Positions 40,430-49,939 are shown, counted from the stretch's first letter. The stretch is 64,000 nucleotides of DNA from Mycobacterium ahvazicum (GCF_900176255.2 NZ_FXEG02000003.1:434001-498000), one strand, 5' to 3'. The notes: generated by a model not told the origin, from the sequence alone. Numbers and translations: made by a program.

Positions 40430-41038
40430 ATGAGAACGATCGCATGCCGCCGCGCGGCAGTCGTCGGCCTGACCGCGGTCGCGCTGATCACTGCCGGCTG
40501 CAGCAATGGCAAGGGCGTCGACGCGTCGGCACCGCCGCAGACCAGTGTGAACGCGACCTCCACGTCGAAGGCCCCGACGCAGCCCACCGAGGTGAAGCTC
40601 GTCGGGGAGGGCGGCGTCGAGGTGACCCTGACCGGCCCGATCGCGGCCAAGTACGCGTCGGCAACCGATGATCAGAAGAAGGCTCTCGGCACGCCTCTGA
40701 CCGGTGACCGCAATGCGGGCACACGGCCGAGTGGCCTGGTGTTCCAACAGTTTCAGGGTGGCGTGATCACCGCGAAGAATGACCAGGTCGGCGCGCCTGC
40801 GTACATCACCACGGGCAAGATCCGGGAGGCCTGGAATATCCCGCGCGACCCCGACGGCGCACCCGCGACCACCGGCACGAACGGTTCGGCGGGTCCGCTC
40901 GGTTTACCGACCAGCGACGTGAACACCGTCGGCGATCTGCTCGTCTCGACCTTCGAGCACGGCAAGATCGAGTACAACCCCACAACCGGTCAGGTCGAAG
41001 TGACGGTCAACGGCAAGGTCGTACCGTCCGGGCTCTAA
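40430..41038 (+). CDS. LGFP-repeat lipoprotein
   Basis: A 202-residue putative lipoprotein with a lipobox LITAGC, acylated at Cys24. A Ser/Thr-rich linker is followed by two LGFP-like repeat blocks: GTPLTGDRNAGTRPSG with FQQFQGGVITAK, and LGLPTSDVNTVGDLLV with TFEHGKIEYNPTTG. LGFP repeats are thought to bind arabinogalactan or peptidoglycan in mycolic-acid bacteria. ATG 40430 follows GAGAGGAAA. Confidence 0.87.
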   Translation: MRTIACRRAAVVGLTAVALITAGCSNGKGVDASAPPQTSVNATSTSKAPTQPTEVKLVGEGGVEVTLTGPIAAKYASATDDQKKALGTPLTGDRNAGTRPSGLVFQQFQGGVITAKNDQVGAPAYITTGKIREAWNIPRDPDGAPATTGTNGSAGPLGLPTSDVNTVGDLLVSTFEHGKIEYNPTTGQVEVTVNGKVVPSGL

Positions 41039-41065
41039 TTCGAATCGCGGTCTGCGGTCTCGCGC

Positions 41066-41893
41066 CTACCGCACGTCGCCGCTTGGTCGACCCGCGTGGA
41101 GGTTCCACTGTCCGCAGTCGGGGGCCAGGACGTCGTTGACGTCGACTTCGAGTCCGCCGACCTTCGGCCCGGGATTGGAGGCGGTACTCACCACGCGCTG
41201 GTAGAGAACAGCGGCGGGGTGAACCTGACTGCCGGACCAGGCTCGAGTTTGCCAGAGCCACCGGCGGCCAGGTGTGCTCGAAGACCCGACGACGCCGTCG
41301 TCCGCGGCCCACTGACACACCCTGACGCCTCCGTAGACGCCGGTGCGTTGGACGCCGAGAACCGAGTTGATTCCGCGAAACCATTGCAGCGCGGTGTGAT
41401 TCCAGGTGTCGCGATTGATGTCCTCGTCGATGGTGAAGAAAATCGGCGCACTCTCGCCGCCGCCCGCGGCGGTGTGCAGCTGCCAGGCGGTGCGCCCGTC
41501 CGCAATGCCGCCGGCATAGCCCCGCGTGAAGTCCGACGGTGCCGAGCTACCCGGCTTGCCGTATTGGTAGTTGCTGACGATCACCAGACCTGCGGCTTTC
41601 AACGAGTCGGCATAGGACCGAGTGATCGGCTTGGCGCCAAACGATGAGCCGGGACGCGACGTCGAAACGTAGTTGACCACCCCGCTATAGCCGGCAGCGC
41701 GAATCTGCTGCGCCGGAATCTGGTGCGCGGCAAAGTCAATCAGTTGCGGGGGAGCGGCGGCAGCTGCCGTGGGCAGGCCGCAGGCGACTGATGCGGCAGC
41801 CACGCCGGCCACCGCGGCAGCGTAGCGCAGCGCGTCGCGCCGGGAAACGACACGCGGTCGCACGGTACTGGCCGTCGGGGGCAAAATGTGCAC
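41066..41893 (-). CDS. Tat-exported DUF1906 glycoside-hydrolase-like protein (Rv2525c-like)
   Basis: A 275-residue paralogue of the protein at 8618-9409. The twin-arginine signal VSRRDALRY (about residues 17-25) leads into a hydrophobic region ending AAAA. The mature part repeats the same blocks: PQLIDFAAHQIPA, AAGYSGVVNYVS, IVSNYQYGKPG and FFTIDEDINRDTW. The family fold is a glycoside-hydrolase-like TIM barrel of unknown substrate. GTG 41893 starts the protein. It is convergent with the LGFP lipoprotein, 27 bp apart. Confidence 0.88.
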   Translation of the reverse strand: MHILPPTASTVRPRVVSRRDALRYAAAVAGVAAASVACGLPTAAAAAPPQLIDFAAHQIPAQQIRAAGYSGVVNYVSTSRPGSSFGAKPITRSYADSLKAAGLVIVSNYQYGKPGSSAPSDFTRGYAGGIADGRTAWQLHTAAGGGESAPIFFTIDEDINRDTWNHTALQWFRGINSVLGVQRTGVYGGVRVCQWAADDGVVGSSSTPGRRWLWQTRAWSGSQVHPAAVLYQRVVSTASNPGPKVGGLEVDVNDVLAPDCGQWNLHAGRPSGDVR

Positions 41894-42023
41894 CGCGCGA
41901 TGTTAACGATGTGATTGTTGTTACGGATAGACCTGCGCCAGCCGAAACGCGGGTGCATTCCCAAATAGATACCAACCGGTGACCATTTGGCTATCCCCAC
42001 GAAAGGGCATGCGGCGGAAAGGC

Positions 42024-43709
42024 TTACCCCACGATCGCCCGCGCCGCACGCTCGGCAATGAGCATCACCGGCGCGTTTGTGTTACCGGAAGTGATGGTGG
42101 GCATAGCCGAAGCATCGACCACTCGAAGGCCGGCGACGCGATACACCCGGCAGTCGGTGTCGAGCACCGTGGCTGCCGACCGCGGCCGGCCTTGTGCGTC
42201 AAAGGCTCCCATCGCGCAAGTGCCCACCGGGTGGAAAATCGTTGTACCGAGTTCACCGGCCGCCTGCTGCAGCTCTTCGTCGCTGACCAGTTGCGGGCCG
42301 GGAAGCAACTCCTGCGGGCCGTAGCGCGCCAGAGCAGGCGCCGCCATGATCTGCCGGGTCATCCGCAGGCCGGTCAAGGCGGTTTTGCGATCGGCGTCAG
42401 TCGACAGGTAATTGCAGAGAATCTTCGGATTGGTCAATGGATCTGCACTGGCCATACGCACCTGGCCACGCGAGCTGGGTCGCAGATTGCAGACCGAGGG
42501 AGTGATCGCTGCGAACGGGTGCAGGGGCTCGCCGAACTTCGCCAAAGACAAGGGCTGCACATGCCACTCCAGATCGGGACTGCCTAGCGTGGGGTCACTC
42601 TTGGTGAAGGCCCCCAAGGTGGAAGGCGGCATGGTCATGGGTCCCGATCGCAGCAGCAGGTACTGAAGTCCCATGCCCGCGCGGGTGATCCAATTCCGGT
42701 ACAGCGTGTTGACGGTCGGGGCACCCCGGATCCGGTAGACCGATCGCAGCTGCAGGTGGTCCTGCAGGTTTTCGCCCACGCCCGGCAGGTCGACCGCCAC
42801 CGGCACTTGATGCTGGGCAAGCAGGCCGCCCGGGCCCAGACCCGAGACTTGCATCAGGTGCGGTGAGCCGACAGCTCCGGCGCTCAGGATCACCTCCCGG
42901 CACGCTCGGACGTCGACGAGTTGGCCGCCCCGGAGCAACTGCACTCCCGTGACTCGACGCTGCGCCGTGGTCCAGGCACCGCGACGCTGATCGACGTCGA
43001 CCTGGTTGTCCATCAGAAGCCGCAAAGCCTGGGTCCGTGTATAGACGGTGAGATTGGGTCGATGGGTGATGGGATGCAGGAAAGCATCAGCCATAGACCA
43101 GCGACGGCCGCGCCGTTGGTTGACATGAAAGTACGCACTGCCGGCGTTGTCGCCCCGGTTGAACTCCTCGATTGGAAAGATGCCCACCTGCGCGGCAGCG
43201 GCCTGCCAGGCGTTCAAGATCTTCCAGCTCACCCGCGGCCGCTCGACGCGGATCTCACCACTTGCGCCGTGCCACTCGTCGGCGCCACCGAAGTAGTTTT
43301 CCAACTCTTTGTAGATCGCCAGCGTCTGGCCCGGACGGTCCGCGCCACCCCAAAGCCATCTCTCGTCGCCGGTAGCCTGCGCCCACAGCTCGTAATCGCT
43401 GGCTTGTCCGCGCATGTGGATCATCGCGTTGATCGACGAGCAGCCGCCGATCACCCGGCCCCGCGCGTAGAGAATGCTGCGGCCGGCCAGACCTGGCTCG
43501 GGCTCGGTCGTCAAACACCAATCGGTGCGCGGGTTGGCCATTGTGTACAGATAGCCCACCGGGATCTTGATCCAGAACCAGTCATCTTCACCGCCGGCCT
43601 CAATGAGGAGCACACGGCGATCGGGGTCGGCGCTGAGCCGATTGGCGAGCAGGCAACCCGCACTGCCTGCTCCCACGATGATGAAGTCAAATTCGGCAAC
43701 CGGGCTCAT
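42024..43709 (-). CDS. GMC-family FAD oxidoreductase (choline dehydrogenase-like)
   Basis: A 561-residue flavoprotein. The FAD motif is IVGAGSAGCLLANRL at about residues 11-25, and the GMC signature VIGGCSSINAMIHMRG follows near 90. The C-terminal active-site region is FHPVGTCAMG with SGNTNAPVMLIAERAA. It should oxidise an alcohol to an aldehyde or acid. ATG 43709 (MSPVAEFDFI) matches the family start; the upstream in-frame stretch is not coding. It diverges from a DHFR-family gene at 43831. It is distinct in sequence from the GMC enzyme at 6160. Confidence 0.92.
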   Translation of the reverse strand: MSPVAEFDFIIVGAGSAGCLLANRLSADPDRRVLLIEAGGEDDWFWIKIPVGYLYTMANPRTDWCLTTEPEPGLAGRSILYARGRVIGGCSSINAMIHMRGQASDYELWAQATGDERWLWGGADRPGQTLAIYKELENYFGGADEWHGASGEIRVERPRVSWKILNAWQAAAAQVGIFPIEEFNRGDNAGSAYFHVNQRRGRRWSMADAFLHPITHRPNLTVYTRTQALRLLMDNQVDVDQRRGAWTTAQRRVTGVQLLRGGQLVDVRACREVILSAGAVGSPHLMQVSGLGPGGLLAQHQVPVAVDLPGVGENLQDHLQLRSVYRIRGAPTVNTLYRNWITRAGMGLQYLLLRSGPMTMPPSTLGAFTKSDPTLGSPDLEWHVQPLSLAKFGEPLHPFAAITPSVCNLRPSSRGQVRMASADPLTNPKILCNYLSTDADRKTALTGLRMTRQIMAAPALARYGPQELLPGPQLVSDEELQQAAGELGTTIFHPVGTCAMGAFDAQGRPRSAATVLDTDCRVYRVAGLRVVDASAMPTITSGNTNAPVMLIAERAARAIVG

Positions 43710-43830
43710 TCCGGCATCGGTCCTCCAAGTGTCGGATGGGTGTTCCTCAGTGTGCCCTGCGCTTGAGCCTCGACATCTGAAAACTGTTGGTGTCGCGATG
43801 AGTTTCACCCTCCGGTGCAGTCTTATCCGC

Positions 43831-44397
43831 ATGGGCAAACTCATCTATGGCTTCAACGTGTCGGTGGACGGGTACATCGCCGACGCGCAGGGCAATATCG
43901 ACTGGTCTGAGCCGAGCGAAGAATTGCACCAGTATTGGAACGATTTCGAGCGGGAGACCGCCCTATCGTTCTACGGTCGCCGGCTCTACGAACTGATGTC
44001 CGCGTACTGGCCGACCGCGGACAAGGCGCCGGACGCCACCCCGCTGATCGTCGACTTCGCCCACATCTGGCGCGAAATGCCCAAGGTCGTGTTTTCGCGC
44101 ACCCTGGAATCCGTCGACTGGAACTCCCGCCTGGAACGCGGCGACCCGGTCGAGGTGGTAACGAAACTGAAAGCCGAAACCCCCGGCACGCTGGAGGTGG
44201 GCGGCGCGACGCTAGCCGCACCGATCGTGCAGGCCGGACTGGTGGACGAGTACCGGATCGTGGTGGCGCCCTCGGCCGTGGGCGGCGGCACCCCGTTCTT
44301 CCCAAGGCTGCCGTCGTGGACTTCGCTGCGACTATTGGAGAACCGCACCTTCCCGGGCGGCACGGTCCTGCTGAGATACGAGGCCATCCACGACTGA
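43831..44397 (+). CDS. Dihydrofolate reductase family (RibD C-terminal-like) protein
   Basis: A 188-residue protein with the DHFR/RibD-like fold: MGKLIYGFNVSVDGYIAD at the start, PKVVFSRTLESVDWNS in the middle, then LEVGGATLAAPIV and GGGTPFFP near the end. Members are NADPH reductases of unclear substrate and rarely true DHFR. ATG 43831 matches the family N-terminus. Confidence 0.87.
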   Translation: MGKLIYGFNVSVDGYIADAQGNIDWSEPSEELHQYWNDFERETALSFYGRRLYELMSAYWPTADKAPDATPLIVDFAHIWREMPKVVFSRTLESVDWNSRLERGDPVEVVTKLKAETPGTLEVGGATLAAPIVQAGLVDEYRIVVAPSAVGGGTPFFPRLPSWTSLRLLENRTFPGGTVLLRYEAIHD

Positions 44398-44473
44398 TCG
44401 ACCGTGTGCCGTGACCGTTAGGGATCGTTACCGGAAACGTGATCTCGCACTCTTATCTTTGGATATACAAGAA

Positions 44474-44490
44474 GGCCGAAGCTTTCGGCC
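44474..44490. other. Perfect hairpin GGCCGAA-GCT-TTCGGCC
   Basis: A 7-bp GC-rich stem with a 3-nt loop lies between the DHFR-family stop and the small membrane-protein start. It may terminate the upstream transcript or act in the 5' leader of the next gene. No T-run follows. Confidence 0.5.
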
Positions 44491-44532
44491 CTGCAATAAC
44501 GCCTATGGCGTCCGCAAGCCCGGGGGACTGAT

Positions 44533-44778
44533 ATGACGACCGCAATCGCCGCGTACGACCGAGTCGAGATAGATCCGGACGACGCGCATGCCGATGTCCT
44601 TTTGGCAGTCGCAAAAGTGAACGCGAAGGCAGGTTTTGGGGATTCCGTTGTGGTCGAACTAAAGCCGCGCTGGCGACTCACCGAAGAAGAGATCGTGCGC
44701 GCGTCGATCACGGTGATTCTGGTGGCCCTGATGGCGGTGATCAGCGTCGCCGCGGTCGCGATCTTGACAATGGGCTAG
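44533..44778 (+). CDS. Small single-pass membrane protein
   Basis: An 81-residue protein of unknown function. The first 55 residues are soluble and mildly acidic; residues about 57-79 form one hydrophobic helix (ASITVILVALMAVISVAAVAI). ATG 44533 follows a GGGGGACTGAT stretch. No family is recognised. It precedes a SpoIIM-like membrane protein on the same strand. Confidence 0.65.
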   Translation: MTTAIAAYDRVEIDPDDAHADVLLAVAKVNAKAGFGDSVVVELKPRWRLTEEEIVRASITVILVALMAVISVAAVAILTMG

Positions 44779-44963
44779 CAGTCATCCGTTTTTGAGGTGT
44801 GGCGGCGGCCCTGCGGCGATCGCCCCAACCCGACGGTAATCAGCAGCAGGGGCAGCTGACCACGAACCGCCAGCCGATAAACAGCCATTGCCGGCACACC
44901 ACCGTCAGCGCCCTGTCCGCTCGCGGCGTACTGGCGTCTGAACATCTCACGAGAAAGGTCGGC

Positions 44964-45596
44964 ATGCCCGTCCGACGGTGGCGTCCGTTTCGTATCGTCG
45001 GCGCGAACGCCAAGGTCTACCTGGTGGCCAATGCGGCTGCCTACGGCTTGTTTCTAGTCGGCTTCTGCCTCGGTCTGTTCTTCCCGCAACTGAGCCAGGC
45101 CCAGCACACGCGGTTACAGCGGGACGGCACAGCCGATCTCGTCCAATCACTGATCACACATCCCTGGCTGTTCGCAGTGACGATTCTCGGGGTGAACACG
45201 CTGAAGATGGGTGCACTGACCATCGTCGTGCCGTCGATGATCGTGCCGTTCGCGGGCATCGCACTGTTCGCCTACTGGGCGTTGACGACGGGGATGACGC
45301 TCGTCCCGCCGAACGACATCGGCTGGGTGGCCCTTATCCCGCACTCGTTGACGCTGCTCGTCGAGTTCCAGGCCTACATACTGCTGCTGTTGGGTGCCTA
45401 CCTGCTCGGCAAGTCCTGGGTCGGCCCACGGACCGTCGGAGCCGAAAACCGCCGGCAGGGCTACCTGCGCGGGCTGCAGGACCTCGGCTGGCTGGCAATG
45501 CCGGCCCTGGCCTTGCTCGTCGTCGGCGCGGTGTACGAGGCGTTCTCGTTGCGCTATTTCGTGCACCCGCTGGCCGAATGGCTCTTGTGCCGGTAA
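44964..45596 (+). CDS. SpoIIM-like integral membrane protein
   Basis: A 210-residue protein with about five membrane helices. The segment ALIPHSLTLLVEFQAYILLLLGAYLLG has the PHs-x-EfxAy pattern of the stage II sporulation M (DUF95) family, which in non-sporulating actinobacteria has unknown function. ATG 44964 follows GAGAAAGG. Assignment is by this motif and hydropathy and is moderately secure. Confidence 0.7.
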   Translation: MPVRRWRPFRIVGANAKVYLVANAAAYGLFLVGFCLGLFFPQLSQAQHTRLQRDGTADLVQSLITHPWLFAVTILGVNTLKMGALTIVVPSMIVPFAGIALFAYWALTTGMTLVPPNDIGWVALIPHSLTLLVEFQAYILLLLGAYLLGKSWVGPRTVGAENRRQGYLRGLQDLGWLAMPALALLVVGAVYEAFSLRYFVHPLAEWLLCR

Positions 45597-45761
45597 TACC
45601 TTGGCTATGGCCAGGTGACGCTGTGCGATCCGCGCAACAACGGGGGAGAAGTACCGCGCCGGCGTCGACCATGCATCAAAGCCATTGGCCCACAGGAAAA
45701 TAGGATCGAACGGGATGGTTGAGGTGCTCTACTGATTCACCATGAGATTGGGGCTGAGCTA

Positions 45762-46922
45762 TTGCGCGGGCTCGCTGAGCTCGAGCGCACCCGGCGGGGC
45801 TGGTTGCCGCACAGACTCCCGGCTCGTGCCCGTGCGCAGTGTGACGACCCACAGCTACTCGGGGCCGAGTCGCAGCCCTCCGGAGTGCGGGTGGCATTCC
45901 GGACGGCTGCGTCCGCGATCGAGCTCGAATTGCATCGCACGCGAGTCGTTTTGAGCGGCGTTCCCGAGCGGCCCGACGGCACCGTTGATCTCGTCATCGA
46001 CGATCGACTGACAGCTCAGGCGCCGACGTACGAGGGCGACACGGTGCGGTTCGACCCGGTGACCGGCGCGAGCCGACGGGAATCGGGTCCGACCGCGACC
46101 ATCCGTTTCGGCGGCCTAGCTCCTCGCGCGAAAGACGTCGAGATCTGGTTGCCGCACTACGAGAGGATCGAGCTGGTCGCGCTGCGCACCGACGCAGCGG
46201 TCGAGCCCTTGTCCAGCTCCCGGAAACGCTGGGTGCACTACGGCAGTTCGATCAGCCAGGGCTCGAATGCCGCTAGCCCGAGTACCACGTGGCCGGCGAT
46301 CGCTGCGGCGCTGGCCGGTGTGGAACTGACGAACCTCGGACTCTCCGGTAGCGCGCTGCTCGATCCGTTTGTCGCCAGGACCATTCGCGACCAATCCGCG
46401 GACGTCGTATCCGTGAAACTGGGCATCAATCTTGTCAATGCCGACCTGATGCGGCAGCGGGCGTTTGGGCCTGTTGTGCATGGATTCCTCGACACCATTC
46501 GCGACGGGCATCCCCGGACGCCGCTCGTCGTCGTCGGCCCACTGTACTGCCCGATCCACGAAATAACCCCGGGCCCAGGCGCTTTCGATGTCGAAGCGCT
46601 GGCGCACGGCAGGGTTCGGTTCATCGCGACGGGCGATCCGGCCGAGGCAACGCGATTGGACGGCTTGGGCCGATTGACCCTGCGCCACATCCGTGACCAG
46701 CTCGCCGCCATCGTCGCGCGAAGACGTGACGACGACTCGTTGATCCACTATGTCAACGGTTTGACGCTCTACGGACCGGCTGACGAAGCAATTCATCCGC
46801 TACCTGATCAGCTCCATCCGGACGCGACCACACATCGGCTCATCGGGGAGCGGTTTGCCGCGTCGACTCTCATCCCGATGCTGCGGCCAGCCTTGACGGA
46901 CATGATGACTGATCGGACATAG
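45762..46922 (+). CDS. SGNH/GDSL-type hydrolase
   Basis: About 386 residues. An N-terminal beta-rich carbohydrate-binding-like domain (residues 1-145) precedes the SGNH core. Block I is VHYGSSISQGS, block II is GLSGSALLD, block III is VKLGINLVN, and block V is DQLHPDATTH with the catalytic Asp and His. It probably acts on acetyl esters or lipids. TTG 45762 opens the frame; a CTG upstream is possible because homologue N-termini begin a few residues earlier. No signal peptide is seen. Confidence 0.83.
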   Translation: MRGLAELERTRRGWLPHRLPARARAQCDDPQLLGAESQPSGVRVAFRTAASAIELELHRTRVVLSGVPERPDGTVDLVIDDRLTAQAPTYEGDTVRFDPVTGASRRESGPTATIRFGGLAPRAKDVEIWLPHYERIELVALRTDAAVEPLSSSRKRWVHYGSSISQGSNAASPSTTWPAIAAALAGVELTNLGLSGSALLDPFVARTIRDQSADVVSVKLGINLVNADLMRQRAFGPVVHGFLDTIRDGHPRTPLVVVGPLYCPIHEITPGPGAFDVEALAHGRVRFIATGDPAEATRLDGLGRLTLRHIRDQLAAIVARRRDDDSLIHYVNGLTLYGPADEAIHPLPDQLHPDATTHRLIGERFAASTLIPMLRPALTDMMTDRT

Positions 46923-47044
46923 TCGGCATCGCGTATCGCCTGTCGGGAATCGCTAAGCGATGCCACCCGGGAGCCGACCCAAGACAGGCTTGCAACATCA
47001 TCGGCATGGAGCCAAGCCTTCTATCGTCATCGGCTTGGGCCTGA

Positions 47045-47635
47045 TCATGATTCTTGCTCCGGAAACACATCAGCAACAAGCAGTCGGCAGGCCAAACGGA
47101 CATCGGCGATAGCTTGCTCGGTGTCGAGTTCTCCGCCCACCGTCCACATGAGCACGCCGAAGGTCACTTGCTCGACGAGTCGTGCAGCTTGAATCTGGTC
47201 CTCTGTGGGGACTCGCACTCCAGCGACCTGAAGAATGACATCCCGCATAGCGTGATACCCCGAGGCCTTGCTTTGTGCGCGTACGGCCTGCGTGGAGATG
47301 ATCATTGCACCCGCAAGATGTTTGTGCCTGAGCATGTTTCGGCACGCTTCGGCCATAAACTCCGCTACCGCTGAGCCGGATCTGCTTTCGGGCAGCTTGA
47401 TCGTGTCAATCTGGGTGGTGAGCAGTTCGGCGAATACGTGGTACTTCGACGGGTAATACCGATACAGCGTACGCAGCGCCACCCCCGCTTCGGCGGCTAT
47501 TTCCTGGGCGCTGATGCAATCGAGGTCCTTGGATCGAGCGAGGCGTGCTCCGGCAGACAAGATCGCGTCACGGCGAGCGACTTGCTCGCTGTTAACAGGC
47601 GCAACAGGTAGGCGCGGCTGGCCGATGCGTGGCAT
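47045..47635 (-). CDS. TetR-family transcriptional regulator
   Basis: A 196-residue regulator. The helix-turn-helix covers residues about 25-65 with ISAQEIAAEAGVALRTLYRYYPSK. The C-terminal domain carries MRDVILQVAGVRVPTEDQIQAARLVEQ and is not diagnostic of ligand. It is divergent from the SDR gene at 47731 with a 95-bp gap, so it probably regulates that gene. I found no clear palindrome in the gap. Confidence 0.88.
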   Translation of the reverse strand: MPRIGQPRLPVAPVNSEQVARRDAILSAGARLARSKDLDCISAQEIAAEAGVALRTLYRYYPSKYHVFAELLTTQIDTIKLPESRSGSAVAEFMAEACRNMLRHKHLAGAMIISTQAVRAQSKASGYHAMRDVILQVAGVRVPTEDQIQAARLVEQVTFGVLMWTVGGELDTEQAIADVRLACRLLVADVFPEQES

Positions 47636-47730
47636 GCCTCAAGTATGAAAGCACCCAGTGGGACAGTCGCGGCTATGTCGGTATACGAGACGAAGCTTGC
47701 AATCGTCGCCTAGTCGGCCAGTATCGACCT

Positions 47731-48531
47731 GTGAATCGGCTCGAAATGTACGGTCCCTGGGCAGTGATCGCAGGCGGCTCCGAAGGAGTCGGGGCGGAGT
47801 TCGCGCGACTACTGGCCGGCGAGGGCATTAATCTGGTGTTAATCGCACGAAAGCATGGGCCGCTCGAGTGCGCGGCGCAGACTTGCCGAGACCTCGGGGT
47901 TGAAGTGCGGACCCTGGCAATCGATCTGACCTCCACTGAAGCTCCTACGCGAATCGCCGAGACCGCCGCAGAATGCGAAGTGGGATTGCTCATCTACAAC
48001 GCCGGCGCCAATACCTGCAGCGCGGACCTGCTCGACGGCGACCTGTCTGACTTCGCCCAGGTGATCGATCTCAACATCCGTACGATGATGGCTCTGGTTC
48101 AGCATTTCGGGCGGCCCATGCGTGCCCATCGGCGGGGTGGAATCCTGCTAGTCGGCTCGATGGCGGGCTATGTCGGCTCGATGCGTCACAGCGTCTATGG
48201 GGGTGTCAAAGCATTCGGCCGAATCTTCGCCGAGAGCCTCTGGCTGGAGTTGCGCGAACACAACGTTCACGTACTCGAGTTGGTTCTGGGCGTCACACGA
48301 ACCCCGGCGATGGAGCGCGTCGGATTGAACTTCGACGTCCCGGGCCTGCGCGTCGCCGATCCCGCCGTGGTAGCTCGCGAAGGCTTGGAGAATCTAGCGC
48401 GCGGACCGGTGCACATCGCCGGTGACAACGCAGCGGATGTCGAACGCCGCAACGGCATGGACCGAACGAAAGTCGTGTTGGGCGCGCACCGGATGATGTC
48501 ACGACTTATGAGTTCATCGCACGACAGCTGA
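47731..48531 (+). CDS. Short-chain dehydrogenase/reductase
   Basis: A 266-residue SDR with a variant cofactor motif AGGSEGVGAEFA, NAG near residue 91, and the catalytic Ser (VGSMAGY) and Tyr-Lys (YGGVKAF). GTG 47731 is chosen because the protein then begins just before the Rossmann motif, as in homologues; the longer frame to 47629 overlaps the TetR gene and is unlikely. It is paired with the divergent TetR gene. Confidence 0.88.
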   Translation: MNRLEMYGPWAVIAGGSEGVGAEFARLLAGEGINLVLIARKHGPLECAAQTCRDLGVEVRTLAIDLTSTEAPTRIAETAAECEVGLLIYNAGANTCSADLLDGDLSDFAQVIDLNIRTMMALVQHFGRPMRAHRRGGILLVGSMAGYVGSMRHSVYGGVKAFGRIFAESLWLELREHNVHVLELVLGVTRTPAMERVGLNFDVPGLRVADPAVVAREGLENLARGPVHIAGDNAADVERRNGMDRTKVVLGAHRMMSRLMSSSHDS

Positions 48532-48540
48532 CGAGTCATG

Positions 48541-48672
48541 CATGGTCCTGGCGTCGGGGAGAACACCCGCCGATGCGTGGTAGTTCCGTAAGGCGATCTG
48601 CGAAAACCCGCTTGATCTCTTCGATAGCGAACAGGCGATCGACTGGTGCGAGTGTGATGCGCTCACCGATGA
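48541..48672 (-). other. Short frame remnant downstream of the IclR gene
   Basis: On the minus strand a 49-codon frame without start continues past the IclR stop and contains EPVIIGERITLAPVD and LFAIEEIKRVFADRL before a TGA. The composition is protein-like, but I recognise no family. It could be the 3' end of a lost gene or an IclR C-terminus displaced by a frameshift. Nothing else is visible between the SDR and IclR stops. Confidence 0.25.
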
Positions 48673-49359
48673 TCACCGGCTCGAGCCCCGGCTCAGACCG
48701 CTGACACCGTCGACCGACGAGGTTAGGGCGCCGCGGATTGTGGCGGCGGCACGCAGGAGCACTCCGCGATATCGGCGAGGTGATGCCGGATGGGTGACAA
48801 CCAGACCGATCGCTGACCGATGGTCGACAGCTGCCGCAATTGAGACGAAGCTAGGGTCGCGGCTCTCGCGGCAGGCCACCACGCCATCGCGTCGAATCTG
48901 CAGCAGGTCAACCCCCGGCATGTAATCTGCTTGGTCCCAGGCGCGTCCGGCGATAATTGCAAGCCCAAGAGCAGAATCTGTTGCAAGTAAACGGGATCCG
49001 ACGCCGGTGGACACACTGGGGCCACCGAGCTTATCGATGTGGATGATATGTCGGCCGTGTAGCACCCCGAGTTGGACCACGGCACCGGTGCCAACCTGCA
49101 GACTGTGAAGTACCGGTGCCGCGGCCGACCGCAGATTGAGGTCAGCTGCGGCGCCAGCTCCCCAGTTCAGAGCTCGGCCGCCGAGTCGGTAAGCGCGTTC
49201 GGAGTATGTGACCCAATCCTGGCGGATTAGTTGGTGCAGGAAGCGGTATGTAGTGGACCGCGGCAACTCCGCTCGGACGGCAACCTCATCGAGCGTCAGA
49301 CCCACGGTGCTGTCGTCGAACACGTCGATGATTGAGGTGAAGCGATCGACCACCGACAT
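48673..49359 (-). CDS. IclR-family transcriptional regulator
   Basis: A 228-residue IclR protein. The winged helix is residues 1-62 (TLDEVAVRAELPRSTTYRFLHQL), and the effector domain follows with LHSLQVGTGAVVQLGVL, HIIHIDKLGG and SIAAAVDHR. IclR proteins regulate catabolic operons in response to small acids. It is divergent from the SnoaL-SDR operon; the 100-bp gap contains a perfect palindrome, the likely operator. Confidence 0.9.
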   Translation of the reverse strand: MSVVDRFTSIIDVFDDSTVGLTLDEVAVRAELPRSTTYRFLHQLIRQDWVTYSERAYRLGGRALNWGAGAAADLNLRSAAAPVLHSLQVGTGAVVQLGVLHGRHIIHIDKLGGPSVSTGVGSRLLATDSALGLAIIAGRAWDQADYMPGVDLLQIRRDGVVACRESRDPSFVSIAAAVDHRSAIGLVVTHPASPRRYRGVLLRAAATIRGALTSSVDGVSGLSRGSSR

Positions 49360-49374
49360 GGCGCCTCTCCGTAG

Positions 49375-49390
49375 GTAGAATTGATTCTAC
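49375..49390. promoter_or_regulatory. Palindrome GTAGAAT-TG-ATTCTAC, candidate IclR operator
   Basis: Perfect 7-bp arms with a 2-bp spacer lie 15 bp upstream of the IclR ATG and 70 bp before the SnoaL gene. The spacing and AT-rich core match IclR-type operators. It would control both divergent transcripts. Confidence 0.65.
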
Positions 49391-49459
49391 TGGACTGTAG
49401 TTGTTCCGTTGTTCGAGACGCAATAGCCCAACAGGCCGTACACCGGCTAAACAGAACTG

Positions 49460-49939
49460 GTGACAGACCGAATGCACGTCGACCTGCATGACCGACTGGT
49501 AAAAATTGAAGATGAGCGGGCAATCGAGCGACTCATCGCTTCCTACGGCCCACTCGTCGACTCCGCCGAAGCCGAAGCGACAGCACGACTCTGGGCTGTC
49601 GAAGGAAGTTATGAGGTCGAAGGCTGGCAGATGCGCTGCCGTGAGGACGTCGCCGCCATGGTGCGGTCCGAACAGCACCAGAATTTGGTCAATCGAGGTT
49701 GTTGCCACTTCCTGGGGCCCGCAGTGGTCACCCTCCGTGGCGACCGCGCAGTGGCGGTATGCGAATCGATCCTGATCGTGCACACCGGTGAGCGCTTCGC
49801 GGTCATGCGGGCGGGTGCGAACCATTTTCGTCTGCGGCGCATCGACAATCGCTGGCAGATAACGCAGCGAGTCACCAAGGCGGTCGACGGGACGGCAGAG
49901 CCCAGAACACTGCTCGCCAGCGGGGTGATGGGGGAATGA
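49460..49939 (+). CDS. SnoaL-like (NTF2-fold) protein
   Basis: A 159-residue protein with the SnoaL-type NTF2 fold: KIEDERAIERLIASYGPLVDS at the N-terminus, LWAVEGSYEVEGW, then FRLRRIDNRWQITQRV at the end. Members are dehydratases, cyclases or isomerases, often in steroid or aromatic catabolism. GTG 49460 starts the gene; ATG 49472 is possible. Its stop overlaps the ATG of the next SDR as ATGA, so the two are translationally coupled. Confidence 0.82.
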   Translation: MTDRMHVDLHDRLVKIEDERAIERLIASYGPLVDSAEAEATARLWAVEGSYEVEGWQMRCREDVAAMVRSEQHQNLVNRGCCHFLGPAVVTLRGDRAVAVCESILIVHTGERFAVMRAGANHFRLRRIDNRWQITQRVTKAVDGTAEPRTLLASGVMGE

